64,000 bases of DNA from Pandoraea cepalis (GTDB lineage Bacteria > Pseudomonadota > Gammaproteobacteria > Burkholderiales > Burkholderiaceae): assembly GCF_902459665.1 (NCBI RefSeq), contig NZ_CABPSL010000006.1:124001-188000 (forward strand), written 5' to 3'. The translations under genes and the position numbers were made by a program. Each line of letters begins with the position of its first letter. Within the stretch, counting starts at the first letter, position 1. The notes beneath the pieces were generated by a model. That model ran no database searches. It saw only the letters and a list, made by a program, of their open reading frames with translations, and was not told where the DNA came from. This document shows positions 1-10,034 of the stretch, in pieces.

Positions 1-1
1 C

Positions 2-490
2 TGGCTGCGGCATTTGGGCACCTGGCGAGCGCACGCCCGGTGGCTCTTCCCGGACAAGGCGCTCGATGCGCTCGAAGCCGCCATCCGCGATTCCGAAAAG
101 GAGCACCGCTGCGAGATTCGCCTAGTGATCGAAGCGGCCATGCCGCTTGCTGCGGTATGGCACGGGCATACCTGCCGTCAACGCGCCGTTCACTTGTTTC
201 GCCAGCTCGGCGTGGCGCATACGGGCGAGCGCACGGGCATTCTCTTGTACATCAACATCGCCGATCACGATATCGAGCTGATCGCCGACAAGGGCGTCGA
301 CGCGCTGGTATCCCCCCGCACGTGGGACACCGTCGTTGCGCAGATGAGCGCCGGCTTTCGTGACGAACGTTATGTCCAGAGCGTGCTCGACGCGCTGAAC
401 ACCCTGCGCGGCATTGCGCGCGAATTCCTGCCGGCCCATGCCGGCGCGGCGCCGGACAATGCGTTGACCGACCGGCCGCTGATGCTCTGA
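2..490 (+). CDS. TPM-domain protein, 5'-truncated by the window edge
   Basis: The reading frame is open to the left edge, so the true start lies outside the window. A TTG at 14 is the first internal start-like codon but is probably not the start. The visible product (about 162 residues) matches the TPM (TLP18.3/Psb32/MOLO-1) type of domain: a helical opening rich in Ala, Leu and Glu, a central strand region around GILLYINIADHDIELIADKG, and a C-terminal helix. No membrane segment is visible. Members of this family in proteobacteria are mostly of unknown function, and some are membrane-associated or have phosphatase-like folds. It ends 6 bases before ribD, so the two may be cotranscribed. The family call is reasonably firm; the function is not known. 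Confidence 0.7.
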   Translation, partial: WLRHLGTWRAHARWLFPDKALDALEAAIRDSEKEHRCEIRLVIEAAMPLAAVWHGHTCRQRAVHLFRQLGVAHTGERTGILLYINIADHDIELIADKGVDALVSPRTWDTVVAQMSAGFRDERYVQSVLDALNTLRGIAREFLPAHAGAAPDNALTDRPLML

Positions 491-496
491 CGCCTC

Positions 497-1594
497 ATGT
501 TCTCCGAACAGGATTTCTCTTATATGCGTCGCGCGCTGGCGCTCGCCGAGCGCGCGATGTTCACCACCACGCCGAATCCTCGCGTTGGCTGCGTGATCGT
601 GCAGGACGGACGGATCATCGGCGAAGGCTTCACGCAGCCGGCCGGCCAGGATCACGCCGAAGTGCAGGCCATGAAAGACGCGCGCACGCGGGGCGAGTCG
701 GTGCGTGGCGCCACGGCCTATGTCACGCTCGAACCGTGCAGCCATTACGGCCGCACCCCACCGTGCGCGAAGGGGCTCATCGACGCGGGCGTGAAACGCG
801 TAATTGCCGCGATGGAAGATCCGAACCCGCTCGTGGCCGGGCGCGGCCTGAGCCTGCTGCGCGACGCGGGCATCGAAGTGCGCTGCGGACTGCTGGAGCA
901 TGAGGCGCGCGAAATGAACATCGGGTTCGTCGCCCGCATGACGCGCGGCACGCCGTGGGTCCGCATGAAGGTGGCGGCCAGCCTCGACGGCAAGACGGCC
1001 CTGCACAACGGCGTGAGCCAATGGCTGACCGGCCCGGCCGCGCGCGCCGACGGCCACGCGTGGCGGGCGCGCGCGTGCGCCATTCTCACCGGCATCGGCA
1101 CGGTGCGCGAGGACGATCCGTCGCTCACCGTGCGAGAGGTGGAAACGACACGCCAGCCACTGCGCGTCGTCGTCGATTCGCGTCTCGAGATTTCCCCGAC
1201 CGCCAAGGTGCTCGCGAACGGCAACGCGCTCGTAATCTGCGCCAACGGCGATCACGAGCGCGCGTCTCGTCTGCGCGACCTGGGCGTGGAGGTGCTCGAC
1301 CTGCCCAATACGACCGGCAAGGTCGACCTCTCGGCGCTGCTGCGCACGCTCGGCGAGCGCCAGCTCAACGAACTCCACGTGGAGGCGGGCTACAAGCTCA
1401 ACGGTTCACTGCTGCGCGAGCGCTGCGTGGACGAACTGCTCACCTACCTCGCGCCGTGCATCGTCGGCGACGCGCAAGGCATGTTCCACCTGCCCGCGCT
1501 CACGTCGCTCGACGACAGGCTCGCGCTCAGTTTCACGGACGTGCGCATGATCGAGGGCGATCTGCGGGTGATGGCCCGCGTCAAGCGCGACTGA
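497..1594 (+). CDS. ribD: Bifunctional riboflavin biosynthesis deaminase/reductase RibD
   Basis: RibD deaminates and then reduces the pyrimidine intermediate of riboflavin synthesis (EC 3.5.4.26 and 1.1.1.193). The N-terminal deaminase domain (about residues 1-145) carries the zinc site: HAE at 53-55 and PCSHYGRTPPC at 80-90. The reductase domain follows, with MKVAASLDGKTAL near residue 157 and a C-terminal Rossmann-like part. Length (365 residues) is normal. The gene lies 6 bases after the TPM gene. The riboflavin genes ribBA and ribH resume 8.4 kb downstream, separated by an aromatic-degradation operon and an ABC transporter operon. Riboflavin synthase (ribE/ribC), often next to ribD, is not in the window. 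No FMN riboswitch is seen. Confidence 0.97.
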   Translation: MFSEQDFSYMRRALALAERAMFTTTPNPRVGCVIVQDGRIIGEGFTQPAGQDHAEVQAMKDARTRGESVRGATAYVTLEPCSHYGRTPPCAKGLIDAGVKRVIAAMEDPNPLVAGRGLSLLRDAGIEVRCGLLEHEAREMNIGFVARMTRGTPWVRMKVAASLDGKTALHNGVSQWLTGPAARADGHAWRARACAILTGIGTVREDDPSLTVREVETTRQPLRVVVDSRLEISPTAKVLANGNALVICANGDHERASRLRDLGVEVLDLPNTTGKVDLSALLRTLGERQLNELHVEAGYKLNGSLLRERCVDELLTYLAPCIVGDAQGMFHLPALTSLDDRLALSFTDVRMIEGDLRVMARVKRD

Positions 1595-1623
1595 ATCCCC
1601 GTCGCCGGGTGCGCCGCGTGCGC

Positions 1624-2385
1624 TTAAATGTGGAAGCCCACGCGACCGAGCGCCTCCATTTCCACCGACACATACTGGCCCGGCTGGATATATTCGGCGG
1701 GTGTCGCACCGCCAGCCATCACGATCCAGCCGGCTTGGAGCGGCTCGCCCGCGGCGGCTGACAGACGCGCCGCTGCGACCAGCGAACGCAGCGGATGGCC
1801 GAGCAGCGCCGCCGTCGATCCCACCTGCACGGTGCGGCCGTTGATCGTCATGGCCAATCCCAGATTCGAGAAATCGACATGCGGATCGTGCCAGGCCCCA
1901 ATCACGAAGCCGCTCGACGACGCGTTGTCGGCAATCACTTCCGGCAACGTGAACTTGAAGTCCTTGTAGCGCGAATCGATGATCTCGATGGCCGGCGCAA
2001 TCGCTTCGACCGCCGCGAGCGCCTGCGGGCCCGTGACATGGCCTTCCAGCGGTTGCTTCAGGATGAAGGCGATTTCCGGCTCGACGCGTGGATGCACGTA
2101 CCGCTTGAAGTCGATGGCCGTCCCCTCCTCGATCTGCATGCCGGACGTGAGGCGCCCCCATATCACATCGGAAAGCCCCATCTGCATCATCTTCGCGCGG
2201 CTGGTAAAGCCCATCTTCACGCCGACACGCGTCTCGCCGCGTTCGGCGCGCCGGGCGAGCGATGCGGCCTGAATGGCGTACGCGTCGTCGAGCGACAGAC
2301 GATTGTCGGTATCGAACTGTTCGACCTCGTGCGCGAAATGGGCCGCGTCGTCGAGCAGCGTTGCGTAGTCTTGAATGTGGCTCAT
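1624..2385 (-). CDS. 4-oxalocrotonate (2-oxo-3-hexenedioate) decarboxylase
   Basis: This 253-residue protein belongs to the hydratase/decarboxylase (fumarylacetoacetase-like) family. It carries the metal-binding and substrate residues typical of DmpH/NahK-type decarboxylases: [19 protein letters not shown] and the [13 protein letters not shown] segment. In the meta-cleavage pathway it decarboxylates 2-oxo-3-hexenedioate to 2-hydroxypenta-2,4-dienoate. It is the last gene of a three-gene operon. Its ATG (2385) overlaps the stop of the hydratase gene in an ATGA, fitting the known physical complex of this enzyme with the hydratase. The start is placed at the ATG giving MSHIQDY; an open frame extends further upstream but is antisense-like. 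The assignment as decarboxylase rather than a second hydratase rests on the VEPEIAFIL region and gene order. Confidence 0.87.
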   Translation of the reverse strand: MSHIQDYATLLDDAAHFAHEVEQFDTDNRLSLDDAYAIQAASLARRAERGETRVGVKMGFTSRAKMMQMGLSDVIWGRLTSGMQIEEGTAIDFKRYVHPRVEPEIAFILKQPLEGHVTGPQALAAVEAIAPAIEIIDSRYKDFKFTLPEVIADNASSSGFVIGAWHDPHVDFSNLGLAMTINGRTVQVGSTAALLGHPLRSLVAAARLSAAAGEPLQAGWIVMAGGATPAEYIQPGQYVSVEMEALGRVGFHI

Positions 2386-3212
2386 CGTGCCGCCTCGCTG
2401 GCAGATTCGAACACGGCGCGGACCGAGCCCAGGCCGTTGATACGGGTCTCGAAGATATCGCCGGGGGTCACGGCGACCATCGGGCCAAGCGCGCCCGAAA
2501 GCACCAGGTCGCCCGCCTTGAGCGGCGTGCCCACCGCCGCCATCGTGCGGGCTAACCACACCACGGCGTTGATCGGGCTGCCCAGGCAGGCCGCGCCCGC
2601 GCCGACGGACACCGGCTCGCCGCGACGCTCCATGACCATGCCGCACAGGCGGACGTCGAATTCGGCGAGCGTCTTCGGCGTATTGCCGATCACGTAGGCC
2701 GACGACGATGCGTTATCGGCAATCGTGTCGGTGATGCGGATGTTCCAGTCGGCCACGCGGCTGCCGACGATCTCCAGCGCGGGCAACGCGTACTCGATGG
2801 CGTTGATGACGTCGAGTTGGCCCGGGTTGTCGACACTCAAATCCCGGCCGATGACGAAGGCGATCTCGGCTTCGATCTTCGGCTGCGTGAGGATCGAGGC
2901 GGGAATCGGCTCGCCGTCGCCATAGCCCATGTCGTCGAACAGCAAGCCGAAATCGGGCTGATCGACGCCAAGCTGCTTCTGCACGGCGACCGACGTCAAG
3001 CCGATCTTGCAGCCGACGACGCGGCGCCCGGCCGCCAGATGCCGCTCGGTGTTGATACGCTGAATGGCGTAGGCGTCGTCGATGGTGAGCGGCGCGTACG
3101 TGTCGCGCAGCGGGGCGATGAAGCGGTGCGAGCGCCCGGCGTCGTGAAGTGCGTCGGCCGCCTGCTGCAGGCGCGCCTGTGTGGCGGCGTCGCGAGGCGA
3201 GGTCGCGCTCAT
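2382..3212 (-). CDS. 2-hydroxypenta-2,4-dienoate (2-oxopent-4-enoate) hydratase
   Basis: This 276-residue member of the MhpD/DmpE hydratase family adds water to 2-hydroxypenta-2,4-dienoate, giving 4-hydroxy-2-oxovalerate. Visible motifs are [10 protein letters not shown] near residue 65, [12 protein letters not shown] near 110 (metal-ligand Glu residues), and [13 protein letters not shown] near 165, paralogous to the same segment in the neighbouring decarboxylase. It is the middle gene of the tautomerase-hydratase-decarboxylase operon, with ATGA overlaps on both sides. The aldolase and acetaldehyde dehydrogenase that normally use its product are not in this window. Confidence 0.88.
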   Translation of the reverse strand: MSATSPRDAATQARLQQAADALHDAGRSHRFIAPLRDTYAPLTIDDAYAIQRINTERHLAAGRRVVGCKIGLTSVAVQKQLGVDQPDFGLLFDDMGYGDGEPIPASILTQPKIEAEIAFVIGRDLSVDNPGQLDVINAIEYALPALEIVGSRVADWNIRITDTIADNASSSAYVIGNTPKTLAEFDVRLCGMVMERRGEPVSVGAGAACLGSPINAVVWLARTMAAVGTPLKAGDLVLSGALGPMVAVTPGDIFETRINGLGSVRAVFESASEAAR

Positions 3213-3421
3213 CGGGCGTCCGCCCTGGCCGGCGCCGCCGGCTCATCCTTGGTGTGCTCGCCCACCGCCCAGTGCGCAGCCGGTACTTGCGTCGCATACA
3301 CGCGGATCGATTCGAGCGGTGCGCCGAGTGTCTCGTGGACGGTGCGTGCCACGGCCTTGACGCAGGCCTTCACGGTGGCGTCGTCGCGACCTTCCACCAA
3401 ATGGATTTGTACGATTGGCAT
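3209..3421 (-). CDS. 4-oxalocrotonate tautomerase (2-hydroxymuconate tautomerase)
   Basis: This 70-residue protein begins [12 protein letters not shown]. After Met removal, Pro-1 would be the catalytic base of the 4-oxalocrotonate tautomerase family. Arg in EGRDD and Arg in [10 protein letters not shown] match the substrate-binding arginines, and a Trp (AAHWAVG) sits where the family has a hydrophobic active-site residue. It converts 2-hydroxymuconate to 2-oxo-3-hexenedioate, the substrate of the decarboxylase two genes on. It is first in the operon, overlaps the hydratase start by ATGA, and has a slightly extended Ala-rich C-terminus (APARADAR). Its promoter must lie in the 141-base gap shared with the divergent LysR gene. 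Confidence 0.88.
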   Translation of the reverse strand: MPIVQIHLVEGRDDATVKACVKAVARTVHETLGAPLESIRVYATQVPAAHWAVGEHTKDEPAAPARADAR

Positions 3422-3487
3422 GAGGCTGTCCCCTGAAAATGCCGAAAAGAAAGCTTTCGGAGGAAGCCATCATGCGCGCGCCGAGAG

Positions 3488-3534
3488 ATACCGTCCAATA
3501 CCTATTTTCCAGATTCCGATACTATTTCGGTATC
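3488..3534. promoter_or_regulatory. Probable LysR-type operator (ATAC-N7-GTAT) between divergent genes
   Basis: At 3518-3534 the sequence reads GATAC-N7-GTATC, a perfect 5-base inverted repeat containing ATAC-N7-GTAT, the known site type of CatM/BenM/CatR regulators. About three helical turns upstream, at 3488-3502, is a weaker copy (ATAC-N7-TACC). The sites lie in the gap between the tautomerase operon and the LysR gene, where such a regulator would act on both. Binding is inferred. Confidence 0.6.
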
Positions 3535-3562
3535 AAGTTATCCCGCCGGAACGGAGCCGTCC

Positions 3563-4468
3563 ATGGACATCAAGCAAATGCGCTACTTTCTTGCCCTCGC
3601 GCAGGAAGGCCATTTCGGACGGGCGGCACAGCGGCTGAACATGGCGCAGCCACCGCTCACCCGCCACATTCACGCGCTCGAAGCCCAGCTGGGCACGCCG
3701 CTATTCGTGCGTACCCCCAAGGGCGCCACGCTGACCGCCGCGGGGCAGACGCTGCTTGCCGAAGTGCCGAACATCCTGGCGCTCGCACGCCGCGCCGAGG
3801 AGCAGACGCGCCTCGCCGGCGAAGGCTATATCGGACGGCTCGACGTCGGCATCTTCAGCTCGGGCATTCTCAACGCGATTCCGCGCTTGCTGGCGAGCTT
3901 TCATACCGAGCGCCCCGAAGTGAAGATCGGTCTGCACAACCTGTCGAAGACCGACCAGATCGCGGCGCTGCGCGAGCGGCGCATCGCCATTGGCTTCAAT
4001 CGGCTGATTCCGGACGAGCCGGATCTCGTCGTCGACTGGATTCATCGCGAGCCGTTTCTCGTCGCGCTCTACGAAGGTCATCCGCTATGCGAGCGCGCGT
4101 TGCTGACCCTGGCGGATCTCGATAACGAGCGAATGATCCTGTATCCGAACGCCCCGGTGCCGGGACTCGCCGAGGAAGTCGCTGCCGCGTTTCGGGCCGA
4201 GGGGGTGACGTTGCGCGTGGAGCAGGAGGTGGAGGATGTCGTGACGTCGATCGCGCTCGTCGCGAGCCGCTTCGGCGTTTGCGTGACGACGGAGTCGGCG
4301 GCGAACCTGCGGCTACCCGGCGTGGTGTACCGACCGCTGAAATCACGACATCTGCGCGCCATCGAACTGAACTGCATGTACCGACGCGACGACGATTCCC
4401 CGATTCTCAACGCCTTTCTCGCGCTCATCCGGCGCTCGCGCAATCGGCGTCACACCTTGGCGATGTAG
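3563..4468 (+). CDS. LysR-family regulator, CatR/BenM-like, of the adjacent meta-cleavage operon
   Basis: This 301-residue LysR protein has an N-terminal winged helix-turn-helix (residues 1-60). The recognition region GRAAQRLNMAQPPLTRHIHALE is typical of the aromatic-catabolism branch (CatR, BenM, CbnR). The rest is the two-lobed effector domain, with no truncation. It is transcribed away from the tautomerase-hydratase-decarboxylase operon and shares a 141-base promoter gap containing an ATAC-N7-GTAT site. It is therefore probably an activator responding to a muconate-type pathway intermediate; the effector is inferred, not shown. The liv-type operon downstream has its own start region. Confidence 0.9.
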   Translation: MDIKQMRYFLALAQEGHFGRAAQRLNMAQPPLTRHIHALEAQLGTPLFVRTPKGATLTAAGQTLLAEVPNILALARRAEEQTRLAGEGYIGRLDVGIFSSGILNAIPRLLASFHTERPEVKIGLHNLSKTDQIAALRERRIAIGFNRLIPDEPDLVVDWIHREPFLVALYEGHPLCERALLTLADLDNERMILYPNAPVPGLAEEVAAAFRAEGVTLRVEQEVEDVVTSIALVASRFGVCVTTESAANLRLPGVVYRPLKSRHLRAIELNCMYRRDDDSPILNAFLALIRRSRNRRHTLAM

Positions 4469-4893
4469 CGCGTCGATCGATCCGGCGCTCCCGAGATCGG
4501 ATGCAAACCGCCTGAATTGGATATCAATGACGGGCGGATTGTATCCAAAATGTCCTATTCGACAATCCATCCCATCCTCTCTCTTGGCGCCGACTCGCCC
4601 CTCGATTTGTCGATTCATCGCCAATTTTCTTAAATTTCAATCTGCGTAGTACTACGCATCATCGCTGTGACGACTCTTATTTCTTTATCTTCGCCATCTT
4701 GAAACGCTTTATTCATGCGGGTTTTTCGACATCGCTGGATAGCTATTCCAATTTAACGGCCGATTACGCTACTATGGCGCATCGTTTCTGTCGCCTGCGG
4801 CAGGAGTGAGCCAATACCGACCGGGTTCCGCCGTCGATCAAGCGCACCGCACGACCGGGTGCTCAAAAAATACAAATCAAGGAGATGTCCACG
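4469..4893. other. Intergenic region upstream of the liv-type operon
   Basis: This 425-base stretch holds no credible gene and becomes AT-richer from about 4590. It contains an inverted repeat TTGGATA/TATCCAA (4517-4523 and 4542-4548, spacer 18) and a perfect 16-base palindrome at 4643-4658. The ribosome-binding site AAGGAG is at 4879-4884. The promoter of the transporter operon should be here, but no clear -35/-10 pair can be named. Confidence 0.6.
4643..4658. promoter_or_regulatory. 16-base perfect palindrome, candidate operator
   Basis: TGCGTAGTACTACGCA is its own reverse complement. It lies 236 bases upstream of the liv-type start in an otherwise non-coding, AT-richer stretch. This form suits a dimeric helix-turn-helix repressor such as a TetR- or GntR-family protein. 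No candidate regulator gene is adjacent, so the binding protein is unknown. Confidence 0.4.
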
Positions 4894-6006
4894 ATGCAGT
4901 TCCGTCACAAATCCCTGTTCGTCGCCGCTGCGCTTGCCGTCCTCGGCACGGGCGCCAACGCCGAGACCGTCAAGATCGCCATCGCCGGCCCGTTCAGCGG
5001 CTCGGTCGCCCAATATGGCGACATGGTGAAGGCGGGTGCGCTGACCGCCATCGACGAAATCAATGCGGCAGGCGGGGCGAACGGCAACAAGCTGGAAGCC
5101 GTGATGATGGACGACGCGTGCGAGCCGAAGCAGGCCGTCGCCGTTGCCAACAAGATCGTCAGCCAGAAGATCAAGTACGTGATCGGTCACGTGTGCTCGG
5201 GCTCGACGATCCCGGCATCGGACATCTATGAGAACGAAGGCGTGGTGATGATTACGCCGTCGGCGACTGCACCGCAACTGACCGAAGGCAAGAAGCGTCA
5301 CTTCATCTTCCGCACCATCGGCCGCGACGACCAGCAAGGTCCGGCGGCCGCGCAGTACATCATCAACAAGGTCAAGCCGAAGAAGGTGGCCGTGCTGCAC
5401 GACAAGCAGTCGTACGGCCAGGGTATCGCCACGTCGGTGAAGAAGGACCTCGACGCCGCCAAGATCCCGGTTGTGCTGTTCGAAGGCATCAACGCCGGCG
5501 ACTCCGACTACTCGGCTGTCATCACCAAGCTCAAGGCACAGGGCGTGGACTTCGTGTACTTCGGCGGCTATCACCCGGAAATGGGGCTGCTGCTGCGCCA
5601 GGCACGCGAACAAGGTGTGAAGGCCACGTTCATGGGTCCGGAAGGCGTGGGCAACAAGGACGTGACGGCGATTGCCGGCCCGGCCTCCGAAGGCATGCTC
5701 GTGACGCTGCCCGCCGACTTCGCGGCCGACCCGGCCAACGCCAAGCTGGTGAAGGCCTTCGCGAGCGCCAAGCGCGATCCGAACGGTCCGTTCCAGATGC
5801 CGGCCTACACGGCGGTGCAACTGATCGCCAAGAGCATTGCCGGCGCGAAGAGCACCGACTCGGAGAAGGTGGCCAAGTACCTGCACGCGAACACGTTCGA
5901 CACGCCGATCGGCAAGGTGGCGTATGACGCGGCAGGCGATCTGAAGTCGTTCAAGTTCGTGGTCTACACCTGGCACAAAGACGCCACCAAGACCGCCGCC
6001 AACTGA
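4894..6006 (+). CDS. livJ: Branched-chain amino-acid-type ABC transporter substrate-binding protein
   Basis: This periplasmic binding protein of the LivJ/LivK family has a cleavable signal peptide (MQFRHKSLFVAAALAVLGTG, cleavage after ANA near residue 23). The Leu/Ile/Val-binding fold follows, opening with KIAIAGPFSGSVAQYGDM and holding the conserved HVCSGSTIPASDIYENEGV and MITPSATAP segments. The ATG at 4894 is preferred over one at 4885, because AAGGAG at 4879-4884 gives it a 9-base spacing and the 4885 ATG abuts it. It heads a five-gene operon. The ligand is probably a branched-chain or other aliphatic amino acid; homologues also carry amides or aromatic acids. Confidence 0.93.
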   Translation: MQFRHKSLFVAAALAVLGTGANAETVKIAIAGPFSGSVAQYGDMVKAGALTAIDEINAAGGANGNKLEAVMMDDACEPKQAVAVANKIVSQKIKYVIGHVCSGSTIPASDIYENEGVVMITPSATAPQLTEGKKRHFIFRTIGRDDQQGPAAAQYIINKVKPKKVAVLHDKQSYGQGIATSVKKDLDAAKIPVVLFEGINAGDSDYSAVITKLKAQGVDFVYFGGYHPEMGLLLRQAREQGVKATFMGPEGVGNKDVTAIAGPASEGMLVTLPADFAADPANAKLVKAFASAKRDPNGPFQMPAYTAVQLIAKSIAGAKSTDSEKVAKYLHANTFDTPIGKVAYDAAGDLKSFKFVVYTWHKDATKTAAN

Positions 6007-6041
6007 TTTCCTGACGCTTTACCGGCCAGCGAATCCCCCCA

Positions 6042-6067
6042 GCCGCCCGCCGTTCCCGGCGGGCGGC
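6042..6067 (+). other. GC-only stem-loop between the binding-protein and permease genes
   Basis: An 11-base-pair perfect stem (GCCGCCCGCCG/CGGCGGGCGGC) closes a TTCC loop, with no T-run after it. Such intercistronic hairpins often protect the upstream message and make the binding protein more abundant than the membrane subunits. That role here is inference. Confidence 0.6.
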
Positions 6068-6109
6068 GTGCATTCGCGCTCGGCCACCGCTCGTCGCGAG
6101 GCTTCCCGC

Positions 6110-7033
<924 letters not shown>

Positions 7034-7041
7034 GGTCGACC

Positions 7042-8316
7042 ATGACACAACCCCTCACGCTCAAGTCCGGCGCCGCCCAACGCGCACCGGCCGGCGACAC
7101 CCTCAAGGGTGCGGTCATCTCCGCACTCGTGACGATCGTGCTCACCGCCCCCATCCTCGGCCTGCAACTGAAGCTCGACGGCTACCGCGTCGTGATCGAG
7201 CAGCACTGGCGTCCGGTCTGGATCGCCGCGGCCGTCGTCTTCGTGTTCCAGATGCTCAAGCCGTTCCTGCTGCGCTCGACGCGTGCCATCACGCTGCCGG
7301 CCATCCCCACCCTGGGACGCCGTCAGCAACTGAGCGCCATGTGGGTGCTGCTCGCCATCGGGCTCGCGTGGCCGTTCGTCGGCTCGCGCGGCGCGGTGGA
7401 TGTGGCGACGCTGGCCCTCATCTACTGCGTGCTCGGCCTGGGCCTGAACATCGTCGTGGGATTCGCCGGTCTGCTCGATCTGGGCTACGTCGGCTTCTAC
7501 GCGGTCGGCGGCTATACATATGCCCTGCTCAACCAGTACTTCGGCCTGACCTTTTGGGAATGCCTGCCGATTGCCGCACTCATGTCCGCCACCTTCGGGT
7601 TCCTGCTCGGCTTCCCGGTGCTGCGCCTGCGGGGCGACTATCTGGCCATCGTGACGCTCGGCTTCGGGGAAATCATCCGCCTGCTGCTGAACAACCTGAC
7701 GAGCCTGACCGGTGGACCGGACGGTGTCTCGGGCATTCCGAAGCCCAGTGTCTTCGGCATCGAGATGGCGCGATCATCGAGTGTCGATGGCGTGAAGACG
7801 TTCCACGAACTGATCGGCTTGCCGTACGACGGCTCGCACATGGTGATCTACCTCTACCTGCTGGCGTTTGCGTTAGTGGGCTTCACGCTGTTTGTCACTA
7901 GCCGCCTGATCCGCATGCCGATTGGCCGCGCCTGGGAAGCGTTGCGCGAAGATGAAATCGCGTGCCGCTCGCTCGGCCTGAACCCCACGCGCATCAAGCT
8001 CTCCGCGTTCACACTGGGGGCATCGTTCGCCGGGCTCGCCGGCGCATTCTTTGCCGCACGTCAGGGGCTGGTCACGCCCGAATCGTTCACATTCATCGAA
8101 TCGGCGCTAATCCTCGCCGTGGTCGTGCTCGGTGGCATGGGCTCGCAAATCGGCGTGATTCTCGCGGCGATTCTGCTGACCGTCCTGCCGGAAGTCGCGC
8201 GCGACTTTGCCGAATACCGCATGCTGATTTTCGGCCTGGTGATGGTACTGATGATGATGTGGCGTCCGCAGGGCCTGTTGCCCGCCACCCGCCCGCACGT
8301 GGAGTTGCCGCAATGA
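7042..8316 (+). CDS. livM: Branched-chain amino-acid ABC transporter permease LivM
   Basis: LivM-type permease of 424 residues. An extra N-terminal region with two hydrophobic segments (to about residue 110) is followed by the core [20 protein letters not shown], which marks the family, and the coupling segment [19 protein letters not shown]. It ends MRPQGL-like ([19 protein letters not shown]). Its stop overlaps the livG start as ATGA (8313-8316). Together with LivH it forms the membrane channel energised by LivG and LivF. Confidence 0.94.
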   Translation: MTQPLTLKSGAAQRAPAGDTLKGAVISALVTIVLTAPILGLQLKLDGYRVVIEQHWRPVWIAAAVVFVFQMLKPFLLRSTRAITLPAIPTLGRRQQLSAMWVLLAIGLAWPFVGSRGAVDVATLALIYCVLGLGLNIVVGFAGLLDLGYVGFYAVGGYTYALLNQYFGLTFWECLPIAALMSATFGFLLGFPVLRLRGDYLAIVTLGFGEIIRLLLNNLTSLTGGPDGVSGIPKPSVFGIEMARSSSVDGVKTFHELIGLPYDGSHMVIYLYLLAFALVGFTLFVTSRLIRMPIGRAWEALREDEIACRSLGLNPTRIKLSAFTLGASFAGLAGAFFAARQGLVTPESFTFIESALILAVVVLGGMGSQIGVILAAILLTVLPEVARDFAEYRMLIFGLVMVLMMMWRPQGLLPATRPHVELPQ

Positions 8317-9080
8317 GTGCAGCACTGTTGAAACTCTCCGGCCTGCAGATGCGCTTCGGCGGTCTGCTGGCCGTCGATGGCGTCGATTTCGACGTCCGCC
8401 CGCACGAAGTCTTCGCCATTATCGGCCCGAACGGCGCCGGCAAGACGACCGTCTTCAATTGCGTTGGCGGCTTCTATCGGCCCACGGGCGGCTCGATCAC
8501 GCTCGACGGCGACAACATCACCGGCCTGCCGAGCCATAGCGTGGCGCGACGTGGCCTCGTACGCACGTTCCAGAACATCCGCCTGTTCCGCCAGTTGACG
8601 GTGGTGGAGAACCTGCTCGTTGCACAGCACATGCGCGTGCATAGCGGCTTTCTGCAAGGGCTGTTCTCGACGGGCGCGTTCCGTCGCGCCGAACGCGCGG
8701 CGCTCGAGCGCGCCAAGGCGTGGCTCGACCGGTTGGGCCTGACGGCCGTCGCCAACCGCGAGGCCGGCACGCTGTCGTACGGACACCAGCGACGTCTCGA
8801 AATTGCACGCTGCATGATCACGGAACCGCGTCTGCTCATGCTCGACGAACCGGCCGCCGGCCTCAATCCGCAAGAGAAGGTCGAGTTGCAGCAACTCGTC
8901 GACAACCTGCGTCACGAGTTCGGGATTTCAGTGCTGCTGATCGAGCACGACATGAGCCTCGTCATGGGCGTTTCGGACCGGATTCTCGTGATGGAACACG
9001 GCAAGCCGATCATGACCGGCAAGCCCGACGAGGTGCGGCGCGACCCGCGCGTCATCAAGGCCTACCTCGGGGAGGAATAA
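8313..9080 (+). CDS. livG: Branched-chain amino-acid ABC transporter ATPase LivG
   Basis: Cytoplasmic ATPase of 255 residues. Walker [10 protein letters not shown] is at residues 38-46, the ABC signature reads [14 protein letters not shown], and Walker B is [13 protein letters not shown]. The end [29 protein letters not shown] is typical for LivG. The start codon lies inside livM (ATGA) and the stop overlaps livF (TAATG), so expression of the three is likely translationally coupled. Confidence 0.95.
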   Translation: MSAALLKLSGLQMRFGGLLAVDGVDFDVRPHEVFAIIGPNGAGKTTVFNCVGGFYRPTGGSITLDGDNITGLPSHSVARRGLVRTFQNIRLFRQLTVVENLLVAQHMRVHSGFLQGLFSTGAFRRAERAALERAKAWLDRLGLTAVANREAGTLSYGHQRRLEIARCMITEPRLLMLDEPAAGLNPQEKVELQQLVDNLRHEFGISVLLIEHDMSLVMGVSDRILVMEHGKPIMTGKPDEVRRDPRVIKAYLGEE

Positions 9081-9781
9081 TGCTCAAGCTGGAACAAATC
9101 CATACCCATTACGGGGCCGTCGAGGCGCTCTCGGGCGTGTCGATCGAAGTGAACAAGGGCGAGATCGTCACGCTCATCGGCAGTAACGGCGCGGGCAAGA
9201 CGACGTTGATGATGACCGTGTGCGGCACGCCGCGCGCATCGAGCGGACGTGTCATGTTCGAAGGTCGCGACATCACGGGATGCGCCACGCACGACATCAT
9301 GCGCATGGGGCTGGCGATTTCACCGGAAGGCCGCCGGGTATTTCCGAGTCTGACGGTCATCGAGAACCTGAAGATGGGCGGCTTTTTCGCCTCCAAGGAT
9401 CAGATCGACGCCGGGATGGACCACGTGTTCAAACTGTTCCCGCGGCTCGCGCAGCGCGGCAAGCAGCGCGCGGGCACGATGTCGGGCGGCGAACAGCAGA
9501 TGCTGGCCATCGGGCGGGCGCTGATGAGCCGTCCGCGCCTGCTGTTGCTCGACGAACCGACGCTCGGCCTGGCACCGCTCGTGATCGCGCAGATCTTCGA
9601 CATCATTCGCGCGATTCGCGAAGAAGGCGTCACCGTGTTTCTGGTGGAGCAAAACGCGAACAAGGCGTTGAACGTGGCCGATCGCGGCTATGTGCTCGAG
9701 ACCGGTCGCGTCGTGCTCGCCGACTCGGCCGAGAACCTGCTCGCGAACGACGACATCAAACGCGCGTATCTCGGCGCGTGA
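9080..9781 (+). CDS. livF: Branched-chain amino-acid ABC transporter ATPase LivF
   Basis: Second ATPase of the importer, 233 residues. Walker A GSNGAGKTT is at residues 34-42, the signature MSGGEQQMLAIGRAL is intact, and Walker B is LLLLDEPTLGLAP. The start overlaps the last base of livG. It is the last gene of the operon; a long UUCG-capped hairpin follows 42 bases after the stop. Confidence 0.95.
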   Translation: MLKLEQIHTHYGAVEALSGVSIEVNKGEIVTLIGSNGAGKTTLMMTVCGTPRASSGRVMFEGRDITGCATHDIMRMGLAISPEGRRVFPSLTVIENLKMGGFFASKDQIDAGMDHVFKLFPRLAQRGKQRAGTMSGGEQQMLAIGRALMSRPRLLLLDEPTLGLAPLVIAQIFDIIRAIREEGVTVFLVEQNANKALNVADRGYVLETGRVVLADSAENLLANDDIKRAYLGA

Positions 9782-9823
9782 CGTAGCGCGCTGCGGCCCA
9801 GCGCACGGACGTTCGGCGTCAAA

Positions 9824-9869
9824 ATGAGACATGGGGACGCACACTTCGGTGGCGTCCTCATGTTCTCAT
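9824..9869 (+). terminator. Long UUCG-capped stem-loop after the liv-type operon
   Basis: The bases 9824-9869 fold into one nearly unbroken hairpin. CAC-TTCG-GTG forms the tip (9842-9851), ATGGGGACGC pairs with GCGTCCTCAT (one G-U), and after a single bulged T the outer ATGAGAC arm pairs on. It sits between livF and ribBA. There is no T-run on the plus strand, so as a terminator it would be atypical. On the minus strand it is followed by ATTTTG, which would suit termination of antisense transcription. Confidence 0.55.
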
Positions 9870-10034
9870 GCGGCAAGGCGCACCCGCGGCCCACGACGTC
9901 GCCCGGATTGGCACGTCACGCGGTTCACTGGCCCCACCCGATCCGGATTCGCGCACTTGCGAGATTCGGACGCAGACGGACACCCGCTTGGCGTAGAATA
10001 GAGCCTTTCCAAATTCCGCCCCGCGTTGTCCGCT

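Noticed and set aside
9782-10034. Possible FMN riboswitch before ribBA
   Set aside because: The conserved RFN core blocks are not present; only a UUCG hairpin and a TAGAAT hexamer are seen.
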